This document shows, in pieces, positions 7,278 to 15,932 of a stretch of 34,499 bases of DNA (position 1 is the stretch's first letter; every line of letters starts with the position of its first letter). This DNA comes from CAZJBS01 sp964544475 (GTDB lineage Bacteria > CLD3 > SB21): positions 1 through 34,499 of the forward strand of contig CAZJBS010000030.1 of assembly GCA_964544475.1 (NCBI GenBank), given 5' to 3'. Under the pieces are notes generated by a model, which was given only the letters and a program-made list of their open reading frames with translations, did not search any database and was not told the DNA's origin. Position numbers and translations under genes: made by a program.

Positions 7278-8861
7278 TCAGGATCGAAAGATCCGTCGCA
7301 CAATACGCACGACCGCGAGAACGCCGGCGAGTCTTTCACGAAAGTTGCCGTACAGCGCCAGGGCGACGCCACGGATGCCATCGTAGACTTTCTTGTCAAA
7401 CGGATGCCACCACAAATCCTTTTTCACGAATGGCAGGATATCCGTGACCAGCGTCTGGGCCTGGGTCATTTCGTCAAAACCAAGCCGGCCGTGCGTGCGC
7501 CCGATGCCGGATTCTTTGAACCCACCCCACGGCGTTTCGGCCAAACCATGGCTCATGAGGTGATCGTTGATCGTCACGACACCCGCCTTGATACGACCGG
7601 CCAGCGCTAACGCGCGCTTTGTATCGCGGGACCAGACGGAGGCGGTCAATCCCAGCTTCGAATCATTCGCCAGTTGGACGGCTTCGTGGTCTGTGCGGTA
7701 TTTCATCACGCCCACGACCGGTCCAAACGTCTCCTCCCGCATGATCTTCATCGAATGATCCACGTCCGTGATCACCATCGCCGGATGGCACAAGCCGGCA
7801 TCGATTTGCGCCGATTGAGCAAAAACCTTCGCTCCGAGTTCCAGCGCTTCCCGGACGTGCTCTTTGACGGTGTTCAGGGATCGTTCGGTCGTCATGGAAC
7901 CCACGTCCACATCGTATTGGCGGTCGGGTCCGATCCGAAGGGCCTCCACGCGTTCTTTCAGGATGTCAAGAAAAGGCCCGTGGACGCTCTCATGAACATA
8001 GATGCGTTCGACGCCGCCGCAGGATTGGCCGGCGTTTTGGAGACCTGCCCACACGGCGCCGTTCGCGGCCCGTTCGAGATCGGCATCCGCGCACACCATC
8101 ATCGCATCGTTGCCGCCCAGCTCCAGAACGACCGGCGTCAGCGTGCCCGCCGCTTTTTCCATCAATTTCTTGCCGACCGCCACCGAACCTGTGAAAAATA
8201 ATTTGTCCACTCCGTATTCGAGCATTTTTTCGCCGAAACCCGGGCCGCGCATGTTGAGAATGGTCAAAATGCCGTCCGGCAGGTCCGCCGCGCGGAAACA
8301 ATCGTCCAGCGCTTTTGTCACCAGCGCCGTCTCGTCCGCCGGTCTCGCGACGACGGAATTCCCCGCCAGCAGCGCCATGAGAATTTCAGAAAATGGAATC
8401 GCGAACGGATAGTTCCACGGCGAAAGGATGCCGATCACGCCGTACGGGATACGCGCGAGACGGCTGCGCTTGTTGATCAGCATGATATTGCCACCGCGGA
8501 TGCGGCGCGTCTTGAGAAAGCGCCGGGCATGACGGCTGTAATAGGCATGGCCCATCAGCGCCGGCAGCACTTCCGTGGCCAGGGCGTCCACCCGGGTCTT
8601 GCCATTATTGGCCGCTATGATCTCAGCGATCTCGTCGGCATGATTCATCACATAGCCCCGCACCGGTTTCAAACGGCGAATCCGTTCTTTCACCGGCAGG
8701 GCCTGCCAGAGCGGTTGGGCTTTTCGCGCGCGGTCGATGGCGGATTTCAGATCATCCCATGTGTGACGGCGGATATAGCCGAGTATTTCACCTGTGGCGG
8801 GATTGCGACACTCCGAATACGCATCCGCCGAAACGGGCCTGTCGAGCAGTTCCATGGTCAT
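7278..8861 (-). CDS. NAD(P)-dependent aldehyde dehydrogenase
   Basis: This 527-residue member of the aldehyde dehydrogenase superfamily oxidises an aldehyde to a carboxylate with NAD(P)+. Visible motifs are SPWNYP (147-152, catalytic Asn150), FTGS in the cofactor-binding turn (223-226), ELGG with general base Glu247, and GQSC with the nucleophile Cys281. The usual Lys of the VxKP motif is Arg173 (VVARPADE). A C-terminal tail of about 40 residues beyond the oligomerisation region is basic and hydrophobic and might attach the enzyme to the membrane. The ATG overlaps the stop of the SDR gene by four bases, so the two are translationally coupled. The partner and the nearby desaturase suggest a fatty or long-chain aldehyde, but the substrate is inferred. 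Confidence 0.92.
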   Translation of the reverse strand: MTMELLDRPVSADAYSECRNPATGEILGYIRRHTWDDLKSAIDRARKAQPLWQALPVKERIRRLKPVRGYVMNHADEIAEIIAANNGKTRVDALATEVLPALMGHAYYSRHARRFLKTRRIRGGNIMLINKRSRLARIPYGVIGILSPWNYPFAIPFSEILMALLAGNSVVARPADETALVTKALDDCFRAADLPDGILTILNMRGPGFGEKMLEYGVDKLFFTGSVAVGKKLMEKAAGTLTPVVLELGGNDAMMVCADADLERAANGAVWAGLQNAGQSCGGVERIYVHESVHGPFLDILKERVEALRIGPDRQYDVDVGSMTTERSLNTVKEHVREALELGAKVFAQSAQIDAGLCHPAMVITDVDHSMKIMREETFGPVVGVMKYRTDHEAVQLANDSKLGLTASVWSRDTKRALALAGRIKAGVVTINDHLMSHGLAETPWGGFKESGIGRTHGRLGFDEMTQAQTLVTDILPFVKKDLWWHPFDKKVYDGIRGVALALYGNFRERLAGVLAVVRIVRRIFRS

Positions 8862-9670
8862 TTCTCCCTTCCCCTGAAATCGTCCATTGAATGATTCACG
8901 CCGAGAATCGAGGCGATCGCGTCAAACACACGCACGGGGAGGATGCGCAAGGGTCCGACGGTATACACGAGGCGCGGCATGATCAGGCGGGGTTTGTCTC
9001 GCTCGATGGCGTCGACAATGCGACGGGCGGCGTACTCGGGTTTGAGTATCGGCAATAACCACGGCACGCGGGTTTTGACGCCGTCAAACATGCCGGTGCG
9101 GATATAAAACGGACAAACAATCGTTGTGCGGACTTTGGATCTCAGCCGCCGCAATTCCATTCGGAGGGACTCGTCGAAACCGAACACGGCAAATTTGCTG
9201 GCGCTGTAGTCCGCCAGTCTGGAGACGCCCAACAGGCCGCCCGCCGATGAAATCGTGACCACATGGCCTCTGTTGTTCGCGATCATGTCCGGCAGAAAGG
9301 CTTTGGTCGTCCACATCACCGCCAGGATGTTGACCCTGACGGTGAGGTCGATCTGCGCGTCCGTGCACTCCAGGAAGTTTTTGCCGGACACCACGCCGGC
9401 GTTATTGATGAGAATGTCCACGCCCCCGGCGTCCTTCCGCACGAGGCCCGCTGTGCGTTGAATCGCGTCCTTGTCGGCCAGATTGCAGACGTAGGTGGAC
9501 ACGCGGCCGCCCGCCGACCGGATTTCCCGTTCGACGTTGAGCAGGTTGGTTTCGTGGATGTCCCACAGGATCACGTGCGCGCCTCTGGCGGCCAAACGAA
9601 GGGCCATCAAACGGCCGATGCCGCTCGCGCCGCCGGTGATCAGGACACGGGAGTTTTGAATCAGGCTCAT
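8858..9670 (-). CDS. Short-chain dehydrogenase/reductase (SDR)
   Basis: A classical SDR of 270 residues with the Rossmann glycine motif TGGASGIG (12-19), NNAG (89-92), catalytic Ser about 141-142, Tyr155 and Lys159 (YSASK). Asp37 at the end of the second strand favours NAD(H). The C-terminal part resembles the 17-beta-hydroxysteroid/retinol dehydrogenase-like subgroup, which often acts on lipidic alcohols or ketones, but the substrate cannot be assigned. Its stop codon overlaps the start of the aldehyde dehydrogenase (ATGA), so a two-step alcohol to aldehyde to acid sequence is plausible. The ettA gene ends 72 bases upstream. Confidence 0.9.
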   Translation of the reverse strand: MSLIQNSRVLITGGASGIGRLMALRLAARGAHVILWDIHETNLLNVEREIRSAGGRVSTYVCNLADKDAIQRTAGLVRKDAGGVDILINNAGVVSGKNFLECTDAQIDLTVRVNILAVMWTTKAFLPDMIANNRGHVVTISSAGGLLGVSRLADYSASKFAVFGFDESLRMELRRLRSKVRTTIVCPFYIRTGMFDGVKTRVPWLLPILKPEYAARRIVDAIERDKPRLIMPRLVYTVGPLRILPVRVFDAIASILGVNHSMDDFRGREK

Positions 9671-9742
9671 GATGCAGCTCCGACGAAAAGAAGGTCTATG
9701 GACTTCCGGATCGGGTCACGCGCGGCGCGGCCGGAGGCGCCT

Positions 9743-11416
9743 CTAAGTGCGCATCAGCCGTTTGTATTTGATCCGGTGTGGTTTGTCCGCTTCGATGCCC
9801 GTCCGCTCACGGTAGTTCTCATGGTATTGAGTGAAATTGCCGTCGAACCAATAGGTCCGGCTCTCCCCTTCAAACGCCAGAATGTGCGTCGCCACACGAT
9901 CCAGGAACCAGCGATCGTGGGAAATAACAACGGCGCAGCCGGCAAATTCCAACAACGCTTCTTCCAGCGCCCGGAGGGTATTCACATCCAAATCGTTGGT
10001 CGGCTCGTCGAGCAAGAGGACGTTGGCGCCCTCCTTGAGCATTTTCGCCAGGTGCACACGGTTGCGTTCACCGCCGGAAATCATGCCGACTTTCTTCTGC
10101 TGATCCTGGCCGCTGAAGTTGAACCGTGCCACGTAGGCTCGTGAATTGACTTCACGATTTCCCAACATGATCACTTCCTCGCCGCCGGAAATTTCCTCCC
10201 AAATGGACTTTTCAGGATCGAGCGGACGATTTTGGTCGACATAACCCAACTTGACGGTTTCCCCGACCCGAATAGAGCCCTGGTCCGGTTTTTCAATCCC
10301 GGTGATCATCCTGAAGAGTGTGGTCTTGCCGGCGCCATTGGGCCCAATGACGCCGATGATGCCTCCCGGCGGCAGTGAAAATTCCATGTTCTCGACCAGC
10401 AGGCGTTCGCCGTAAGCCTTGGAAACGTTTTGCGATTCGATGACGAGGTGGCCGAGCCGCGGCCCCGGCGGAATGAAAATTTCCATTTCTTCCTGCCGTT
10501 TGTCCTGCTGTTCCGAAACCATTTTTTCGTATGACGCAATACGGGCTTTGCTTTTGGCGTGGCGGCCTTTGGGATTCATTCGTACCCATTCCAACTCTTC
10601 CGCCAGAGCCTTCTGGCGTTTGGATTCCTGCTTTTCCTCAACCTCGAGTCGTTTCTTCTTCTGTTCGAGCCACGACGTATAGTTGCCTTCGAAGGGGATG
10701 CCCTCGCCGCGGTCCAACTCGAGAATCCATCCCGCCACATTGTCGAGAAAATAGCGGTCATGCGTCACGGCGATGACCGTGCCCTTGTATTGGGCCAGAT
10801 GTTGTTCGAGCCAGCCGACGGATTCGGCATCCAGGTGGTTTGTGGGTTCATCGAGCAGAAGCACGTCGGGTTCCTGCAGGAGGAGCCGGCATAACGCGAC
10901 GCGACGGCGTTCGCCGCCGGACAACACACTGACGGAGGTCTCTCCATCCGGGCACCGCAAAGCGTCCATGGCCTGTTCGAGTTTGCTGTCGATGTCCCAG
11001 GCGTCGAGGTGTTCTATTTTTTCCTGCAGGTGGCCTTGTTTTTCCAATAACGCGTCAAAGTCGGCGTCCGGCTCGGCCATCTGCGCGGCGACGGCCTCGT
11101 ATTCCCTCACCAGGCTCACGACCTCGTGAGCGCCTTCTTCCACAATCTGCTTGACGGTTTTTGTGGCGTCGAGTTGGGGTTCCTGGGGCAGGTATCCGAA
11201 CGTGATGCCTTTTTGAGCGGTGATTTCACCGATGTATTGTTTCTCCTCACCGGCGATGATACGAAGCAGGGTGCTCTTGCCGGCGCCGTTCAGGCCCAAC
11301 ACGCCGATCTTGGCGCCGTAAAAAAATGAAAGATAAATGTCTTTGAGGACTTGTTTGTTGGGTTTGTGGATCTTGCCCACGCCCACCATTGAAAAAATGA
11401 TCTTTTGGTCTGCCAT
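9743..11416 (-). CDS. ettA: ABC-F translation factor, energy-dependent translational throttle
   Basis: EttA binds the ribosomal E site and gates the first peptide bond according to the ATP/ADP ratio. The protein carries two ABC ATPase domains without membrane segments: Walker A GLNGAGKST and GPNGAGKTT, signature motifs LSGGERRR and ISGGERNR, and Walker B regions LLLDEPTNHLD and LLLDEPTNDLD. The linker between them has the charged helices typical of ABC-F proteins. I start at 11416 (MADQKIIFSMVGVGK), which gives 557 residues, close to the 555 of Escherichia coli EttA; AGGAG lies upstream. A frame extending to 11644 only adds translated intergenic repeat. The gene stands alone. Confidence 0.95.
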   Translation of the reverse strand: MADQKIIFSMVGVGKIHKPNKQVLKDIYLSFFYGAKIGVLGLNGAGKSTLLRIIAGEEKQYIGEITAQKGITFGYLPQEPQLDATKTVKQIVEEGAHEVVSLVREYEAVAAQMAEPDADFDALLEKQGHLQEKIEHLDAWDIDSKLEQAMDALRCPDGETSVSVLSGGERRRVALCRLLLQEPDVLLLDEPTNHLDAESVGWLEQHLAQYKGTVIAVTHDRYFLDNVAGWILELDRGEGIPFEGNYTSWLEQKKKRLEVEEKQESKRQKALAEELEWVRMNPKGRHAKSKARIASYEKMVSEQQDKRQEEMEIFIPPGPRLGHLVIESQNVSKAYGERLLVENMEFSLPPGGIIGVIGPNGAGKTTLFRMITGIEKPDQGSIRVGETVKLGYVDQNRPLDPEKSIWEEISGGEEVIMLGNREVNSRAYVARFNFSGQDQQKKVGMISGGERNRVHLAKMLKEGANVLLLDEPTNDLDVNTLRALEEALLEFAGCAVVISHDRWFLDRVATHILAFEGESRTYWFDGNFTQYHENYRERTGIEADKPHRIKYKRLMRT

Positions 11417-11705
11417 GAGAACGTGGATGCTCCTTGGTTTGGACGCCAATATAGAGTTTTTGCGACAAGAAAAAAGGCATAAAAAACGACCCTGTCGACC
11501 ACCATACCGAAGTGATCCCCCTTCCATTGTCACTTGCGTGACTTGACGCGAGCAGGTTTCTATATGCCTTATTGGAGGTTCCCGCTTACGAGGGAACGAC
11601 AGACATTTTGCCGGCCCTTGCAAAAATCGGCTTTCCCCGCCCATTCTATAGCCCTTGCTCTTTTCTGGTCAAACAGAAAGTGCCACTAACATGGTCAGGT
11701 GACAC
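11417..11705. other. Intergenic region upstream of ettA with a small inverted repeat
   Basis: This stretch holds no gene. At 11578-11597 the arms GTTCCC and GGGAAC flank GCTTACGA, resembling the widespread extragenic palindromes built on a TTCCCGC core. The ettA promoter should lie here on the minus strand; I could not identify convincing hexamers. Confidence 0.45.
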
Positions 11706-11733
11706 AAAAAAAAACGCCCCGATGGGGCGTTTT
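11706..11733 (-). terminator. Rho-independent terminator after the barrel gene
   Basis: On the minus strand GAAAACGCCCC and GGGGCGTTTT form a 10-bp stem (arms 11711-11720 and 11724-11733, three-base loop) followed by a T-run to 11706. It lies 25 bases past the stop of the outer-membrane barrel gene. Confidence 0.9.
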
Positions 11734-11757
11734 CAAACCGTCCGCCGGATATCCGAT

Positions 11758-12420
11758 TTAGAAGGCGTAACCAATTTTGAGTAATTCCATGTCCCATAAC
11801 GTCTTTTCACTGATCCAGAAGGAATGGCTTTCGAACTTCTTGTCGGTGTCGGTGAAGTACCGGCCCACAGACAGGCTGGTGCCCCAATAGAATCCGCTCT
11901 TCGTAAAGAACCGGTATCCAATTCCAAACATGAGTCCCAACTTGTGGGCCGTGCCCATTTTTCCATTGTCATCAAAATCAATGGCATTACCCAATTCATC
12001 ATGCAGTCTCTGATAACGCCCGCCGGCGCTCACGAAAAATCCCTTTTGATGACCGCCAATGAATCGGCGATAGTGGACATCCAGGATGAAATTCGAATAG
12101 TCATCCTTGTCACTTTTGGCGTAATAAACAGGAATCGAGATTTCGGCGTTCCGGTCCACCGCAAAAAACGAAAGACCGCCTGAAAGGATGACTCCGTCCT
12201 TACTGCCCAACAGGGCCATGGCGGGATTGAACTCAAGCCCCATCCGCTTGTTCGCCAGAGGTTCCGTTGGCTTGACGTTGGAGAGAATCTCTTCCTGCTG
12301 GCTCATCATTTTCTTTTGATTCGTGATGACGGTGTCAAGTTTCCCTTCGACGTCCTGAGCGTAGGATAAAGCGCTGAAGGTGAAAATCAACAAACCCGAA
12401 AGAACAAATAAACGTGTCAT
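11758..12420 (-). CDS. Predicted outer-membrane beta-barrel protein
   Basis: The protein begins with a clear signal peptide (MTRLFVLSGLLIFTFSALSY, cleavage after AQ). A short helical segment with a coiled-coil look follows (KLDTVITNQKKMMSQQEEIL), then alternating amphipathic strands rich in Gly, Tyr and Phe. The last residue is Phe (KIGYAF), the usual terminal residue recognised by the outer-membrane insertion machinery. I chose the ATG at 12420 because it opens directly into the signal peptide; an in-frame ATG at 12474 lies 18 codons earlier. The gene follows the propeller-TPR gene by about 87 bases on the same strand and is closed by a terminator, so the two may form one unit. Function unknown. 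Confidence 0.78.
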   Translation of the reverse strand: MTRLFVLSGLLIFTFSALSYAQDVEGKLDTVITNQKKMMSQQEEILSNVKPTEPLANKRMGLEFNPAMALLGSKDGVILSGGLSFFAVDRNAEISIPVYYAKSDKDDYSNFILDVHYRRFIGGHQKGFFVSAGGRYQRLHDELGNAIDFDDNGKMGTAHKLGLMFGIGYRFFTKSGFYWGTSLSVGRYFTDTDKKFESHSFWISEKTLWDMELLKIGYAF

Positions 12421-12507
12421 AAATGGCCCCCGTAATGGTTTTGAAAAGAATTGCCCTACTGTAAGAAACACCATCTATACATCCATGCGATGAAGGGTAA
12501 ATGAGAA

Positions 12508-15500
12508 TTAATTACTCCTTGACGATCGCTCAATCTGACTGAGTTTGAACTTTGCCGCCGCCTTCATGAATGAATCCGATGTACTGTTGATCAATTCCAG
12601 AAGCACCCGTGTGCTCTCCATGGGTTTGGAGGCCTTTTCATACGCAAGAGCCAGCGCCAGGCGCACCTCTGCGATCCGGTCGGAGGTTGGAAATTCCCTG
12701 ACGAATTCCTCACCGGTCGATATGGCTTTCGCCCAGTCACCGGCGCCGTATGCCGCCCGAACCAAACTCATCTGTTCCGAGGCCAGGTCGGTCATGTTGG
12801 CGGTCGTGGGCAGGAATTTCTTGATATCGCGCAAAGCCGAAGTGGCCCGGTTCTGATCTCCTTTGTTCTTGAAAGTTTTCGCGATCCGCCACATGGCTTC
12901 TTCCAGGCGAAACGCATTCTTCGCGTCCGTCTGGACGCGTGGGGCCAGTTCGGCGATCAACGTCAAGGCGGCGTCCGGTTGTCCGTTTTCTTCAAACTTC
13001 CTCAGCAAACGGTACATATTCAGGTCGCCCACCCATTTGGTTTTGGCATTCGAAGTGCGAATGGCGCGATATCCCTGCAGGGCCTGATCCAACTGCCCCT
13101 CCTTCTCATAGGTCAGCGCTTTCTTGAAGGCGCGCCATTCGGCAAGATCACCAAACACGGACAGCACATCATAGAGGGTTCGGGCGTTGCCGAATTGCCT
13201 TTTGTCCCAATAGATTTTTTCCTGCGCCAGCACGTTCTGGACCATGAGTTTCTTGTCACCATCGCCGCTCGATTTGCGGAAATGCACGCCTTTTTCCGTT
13301 CCGATCCAGATGCTTTCGTCCTCGGTGAAAAGCACGGCCCGCACGTCATTTGAGGGAAGGCCGTCCTCGGTCGTGTAGTTCATCCAGAACGTCTTGTTGT
13401 AAAAACTCAGGCCTTCCTTCGTGCCCACGAGAATCTTGCCGGAGCGCGATCCGACGACGCATTGCACGTTATCGGAAATCAAGCCTTCCTTGACGGTGTA
13501 CTGCTTCCAGGTGCCGTCGTAGGTCACCACGCCTTTGTTGGTGGCCAGCCACTTGGTGTCGTTGGCGTCGATGTAGAATCCGCGGACGTCCGTGAAATCC
13601 ACCTCGCCGGTATTGACAATCATCTTCGGTTCGGCATCCAGTTGTACCAGATATTTGTCGGCGATCAGCCAGTAGACGCCCCGGCTGTCCTGCAGGGCGA
13701 ATTTCACCTTGTCCGATGGCAGGCCGTTTTTGGTCGTGTACACTTTGCCGCCGCGACCGACGATCATCAAACCTTGTTCGGTGGCGGCGATGGTTGCTTT
13801 CGTGTCTTTATTGTACAGGATGGCATTGACCACTTTCGTGTTGAATGGTTTGCCCATCGGAATCCATTTTGTTTTCTTGCGGCTGTAATTCATGTTGCAC
13901 AGCGTATTCTTCGACACGCCGCCGACGACCGACCAGAGATCGCCGTCCGCATCGATGTACACCTGTTTGACATTTTGCGACGTCAACCCGTCGGCATACA
14001 CCGTGGATGCGTTGAGCCCGATATCCCATTTCACGACGCCATTGGCCTGGGTACCGACCCACAGGTTATTGCCGTCCAGCAGCATGAAATTGACGCCGGA
14101 TCCCATTTCAAATGTTTTCCATTCGACCCCGCCTTTGACGTCCTGCAAAATATCGCGGCGATGCTGGGCGTCGTAGACATCGCGCAGTCGGTGCAGGATT
14201 TCCCAATCCGTGGACGTTTTGGCAAGATCGGCGTACACGGCGGCGGCCGCCTCGGCCCCTTTTTGCTTTTCATCCATGTTGGCGATTTTCCAGCGGATTT
14301 CATCGAACCGCGGATTGGCCGGGTATTTGTTGTTCAGTTTTTGGTACAGACGGGATGCGCCAAACGTGTCACCGTCCGTTTCAAGGAGCTGGGCCATTTT
14401 CCACAGGATATCGGCATTTTTCGGATCGTTGGGATAATTGTCCGTGTACTGTTGGTAATACAGCTGGGCTTCACTGTATTTCTTTTGCGCGGCGAGCAGA
14501 TCGGCCAATTGCAGAATCACCGGGCCCACCAGTTCGTGCTGCGGAAAACGGAGAAGGAATTGTTTGAACAGGACGATGGCTTTGTCGGTCTCACCACGTG
14601 CGGCGGCCATTCCCGCGATCCGGTATTCGGCCATCGCCCCTTCCGCGGATCCGACGAGGGGTTCCCGTGTCTGGAAGAGCCCGTAGCGGTACAGCGCCAT
14701 TTCGGAATGGCCGAGCAGTCGTTGCTCCTCGGTCTTTCTGAAAAAGACCTGGGCGATCTTCGCCGCATTGGCCCTGTCGGCATAGCGGCTCAGACCCGGC
14801 TTTTGCCCGGCCCAGACAAAACCGTAGATGTCAAACCCGACGGCCTTTCCGCCTTCGGAGGCCAGACCATCGCCGATGGAAAAGAGCTTCTCATTCCCTC
14901 CTTCAATTTTGTAAATGCCTTTGTCTTTCGTAATGGCCCAGGCGTTGCCAAGTTCATCCGCCGTCACGGACTCGATCGGCTTGTCTTTGAGGTAGTACAC
15001 GCAGGTCTTGCCGTTGTATTTGCCAACACCCTTGTCGGTGGCGATCCACACGTACCCGTCCGGCACGGCGAACACATCCCGCACGTCGTCCGAAGGCAGG
15101 AGGTTTTTCTTCTTATCGTAAGCCTGCCAGGTTTTTCCGTCGAAACTTGACAGACCCCGGTCGGTGGCGACCCACACGATGCCGTCCCAACTGGAATGGA
15201 CGGCGCGGATGGTGTTGGATGGCAGTCCCTTCGCCGTGCCCTTTTCATCAAAAAGAGACCACCGGTCATTGGCGGTGCGCCGCACCAGACCCTTATCCGT
15301 TCCGATCCACATGGTGCCGTTCATGTCCTGGTGCAAGGCCGTGATGTCATTGGTCATGAGGGTCATGCCGTCCTTCTTGTAGTGGCTGATCGTACGACCA
15401 TCCCAACGGTCCAAACCGTCCGGTGTGGCGATCCACACGTCGCCAGCATGGTCTACCATCACATCGCGTACCTCGTCGGATATCAAACCGCTGGCCGTAT

Positions 15501-15705
15501 TGACGAACGAGAATGTTTTTCCATCAAACTTCAAAACGCCCGCGTCCTCGGTGCCCGCCCATACGACCGTATCCTGGAAGTCGAGGGCGGTGATCGTGAC
15601 AGAATTATCTTCGGAAGTTCGGGGGTCCCATTTTTGCCACTGGGCTTTGGCGACGCCCGCCGGCAAAACCATTAACCCGACCAAGAGGCACGTACGCATC
15701 ATCAT
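12508..15705 (-). CDS. Large exported two-component-type propeller and TPR protein
   Basis: After a signal peptide (MMMRTCLLVGLMVLPAGVAK, from 15705) the roughly 1065-residue protein shows a first beta-propeller with repeats of the type VWIATPDGLDRWDG, MWIGTDKGLVRR and VWVATDRGLSSFDG. A TPR-like helical block follows (RGETDKAIVLFKQFLLRFPQ and following), then a second propeller (NLWVGTQANGVVKW, KWLATNKGVVTYDG, IWIGTEKGVHF) and a second TPR block to the C-terminus. The propeller repeats are those of the sensory part of Bacteroidota hybrid histidine kinases, but here there is no Y_Y_Y domain, transmembrane helix, kinase or type IX sorting tail. The protein is therefore probably a soluble periplasmic or surface scaffold. 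The triple ATG at 15705, 15702 and 15699 leaves the exact start open; an upstream in-frame ATG at 15804 precedes the signal peptide by 33 codons. Confidence 0.82.
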   Translation of the reverse strand: MMMRTCLLVGLMVLPAGVAKAQWQKWDPRTSEDNSVTITALDFQDTVVWAGTEDAGVLKFDGKTFSFVNTASGLISDEVRDVMVDHAGDVWIATPDGLDRWDGRTISHYKKDGMTLMTNDITALHQDMNGTMWIGTDKGLVRRTANDRWSLFDEKGTAKGLPSNTIRAVHSSWDGIVWVATDRGLSSFDGKTWQAYDKKKNLLPSDDVRDVFAVPDGYVWIATDKGVGKYNGKTCVYYLKDKPIESVTADELGNAWAITKDKGIYKIEGGNEKLFSIGDGLASEGGKAVGFDIYGFVWAGQKPGLSRYADRANAAKIAQVFFRKTEEQRLLGHSEMALYRYGLFQTREPLVGSAEGAMAEYRIAGMAAARGETDKAIVLFKQFLLRFPQHELVGPVILQLADLLAAQKKYSEAQLYYQQYTDNYPNDPKNADILWKMAQLLETDGDTFGASRLYQKLNNKYPANPRFDEIRWKIANMDEKQKGAEAAAAVYADLAKTSTDWEILHRLRDVYDAQHRRDILQDVKGGVEWKTFEMGSGVNFMLLDGNNLWVGTQANGVVKWDIGLNASTVYADGLTSQNVKQVYIDADGDLWSVVGGVSKNTLCNMNYSRKKTKWIPMGKPFNTKVVNAILYNKDTKATIAATEQGLMIVGRGGKVYTTKNGLPSDKVKFALQDSRGVYWLIADKYLVQLDAEPKMIVNTGEVDFTDVRGFYIDANDTKWLATNKGVVTYDGTWKQYTVKEGLISDNVQCVVGSRSGKILVGTKEGLSFYNKTFWMNYTTEDGLPSNDVRAVLFTEDESIWIGTEKGVHFRKSSGDGDKKLMVQNVLAQEKIYWDKRQFGNARTLYDVLSVFGDLAEWRAFKKALTYEKEGQLDQALQGYRAIRTSNAKTKWVGDLNMYRLLRKFEENGQPDAALTLIAELAPRVQTDAKNAFRLEEAMWRIAKTFKNKGDQNRATSALRDIKKFLPTTANMTDLASEQMSLVRAAYGAGDWAKAISTGEEFVREFPTSDRIAEVRLALALAYEKASKPMESTRVLLELINSTSDSFMKAAAKFKLSQIERSSRSN

Positions 15706-15932
15706 GATTGTTTCCCGTGTGTGTTTCCAATTCTGCATTACAGGCAATGACCCGTCAAAATAGCCATTTTGGGACATAAACACAATCGAAGATGCTATAT
15801 TCATCGCTCAAGGCCGCCCTGCAACTGCCATGAGTCAAGCGCGTCCTGCTTTCGCCAGGGCGGAATTGTCCGGAAAGAAAATCTTGCAAATCGGAGAGGC
15901 CCGGCGTATCTTGACGCCACTCAAAAAAAACC

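Noticed and set aside
11417..11644. N-terminal extension of the ettA frame by 76 residues
   Set aside because: The extension translates an intergenic inverted repeat and has no EttA similarity; starting at 11416 gives the usual family length.
13462..15150. Long open frame on the plus strand opposite the propeller-TPR gene
   Set aside because: It mirrors a well-supported gene with repeats and signal peptide on the other strand and has no recognisable family motif.
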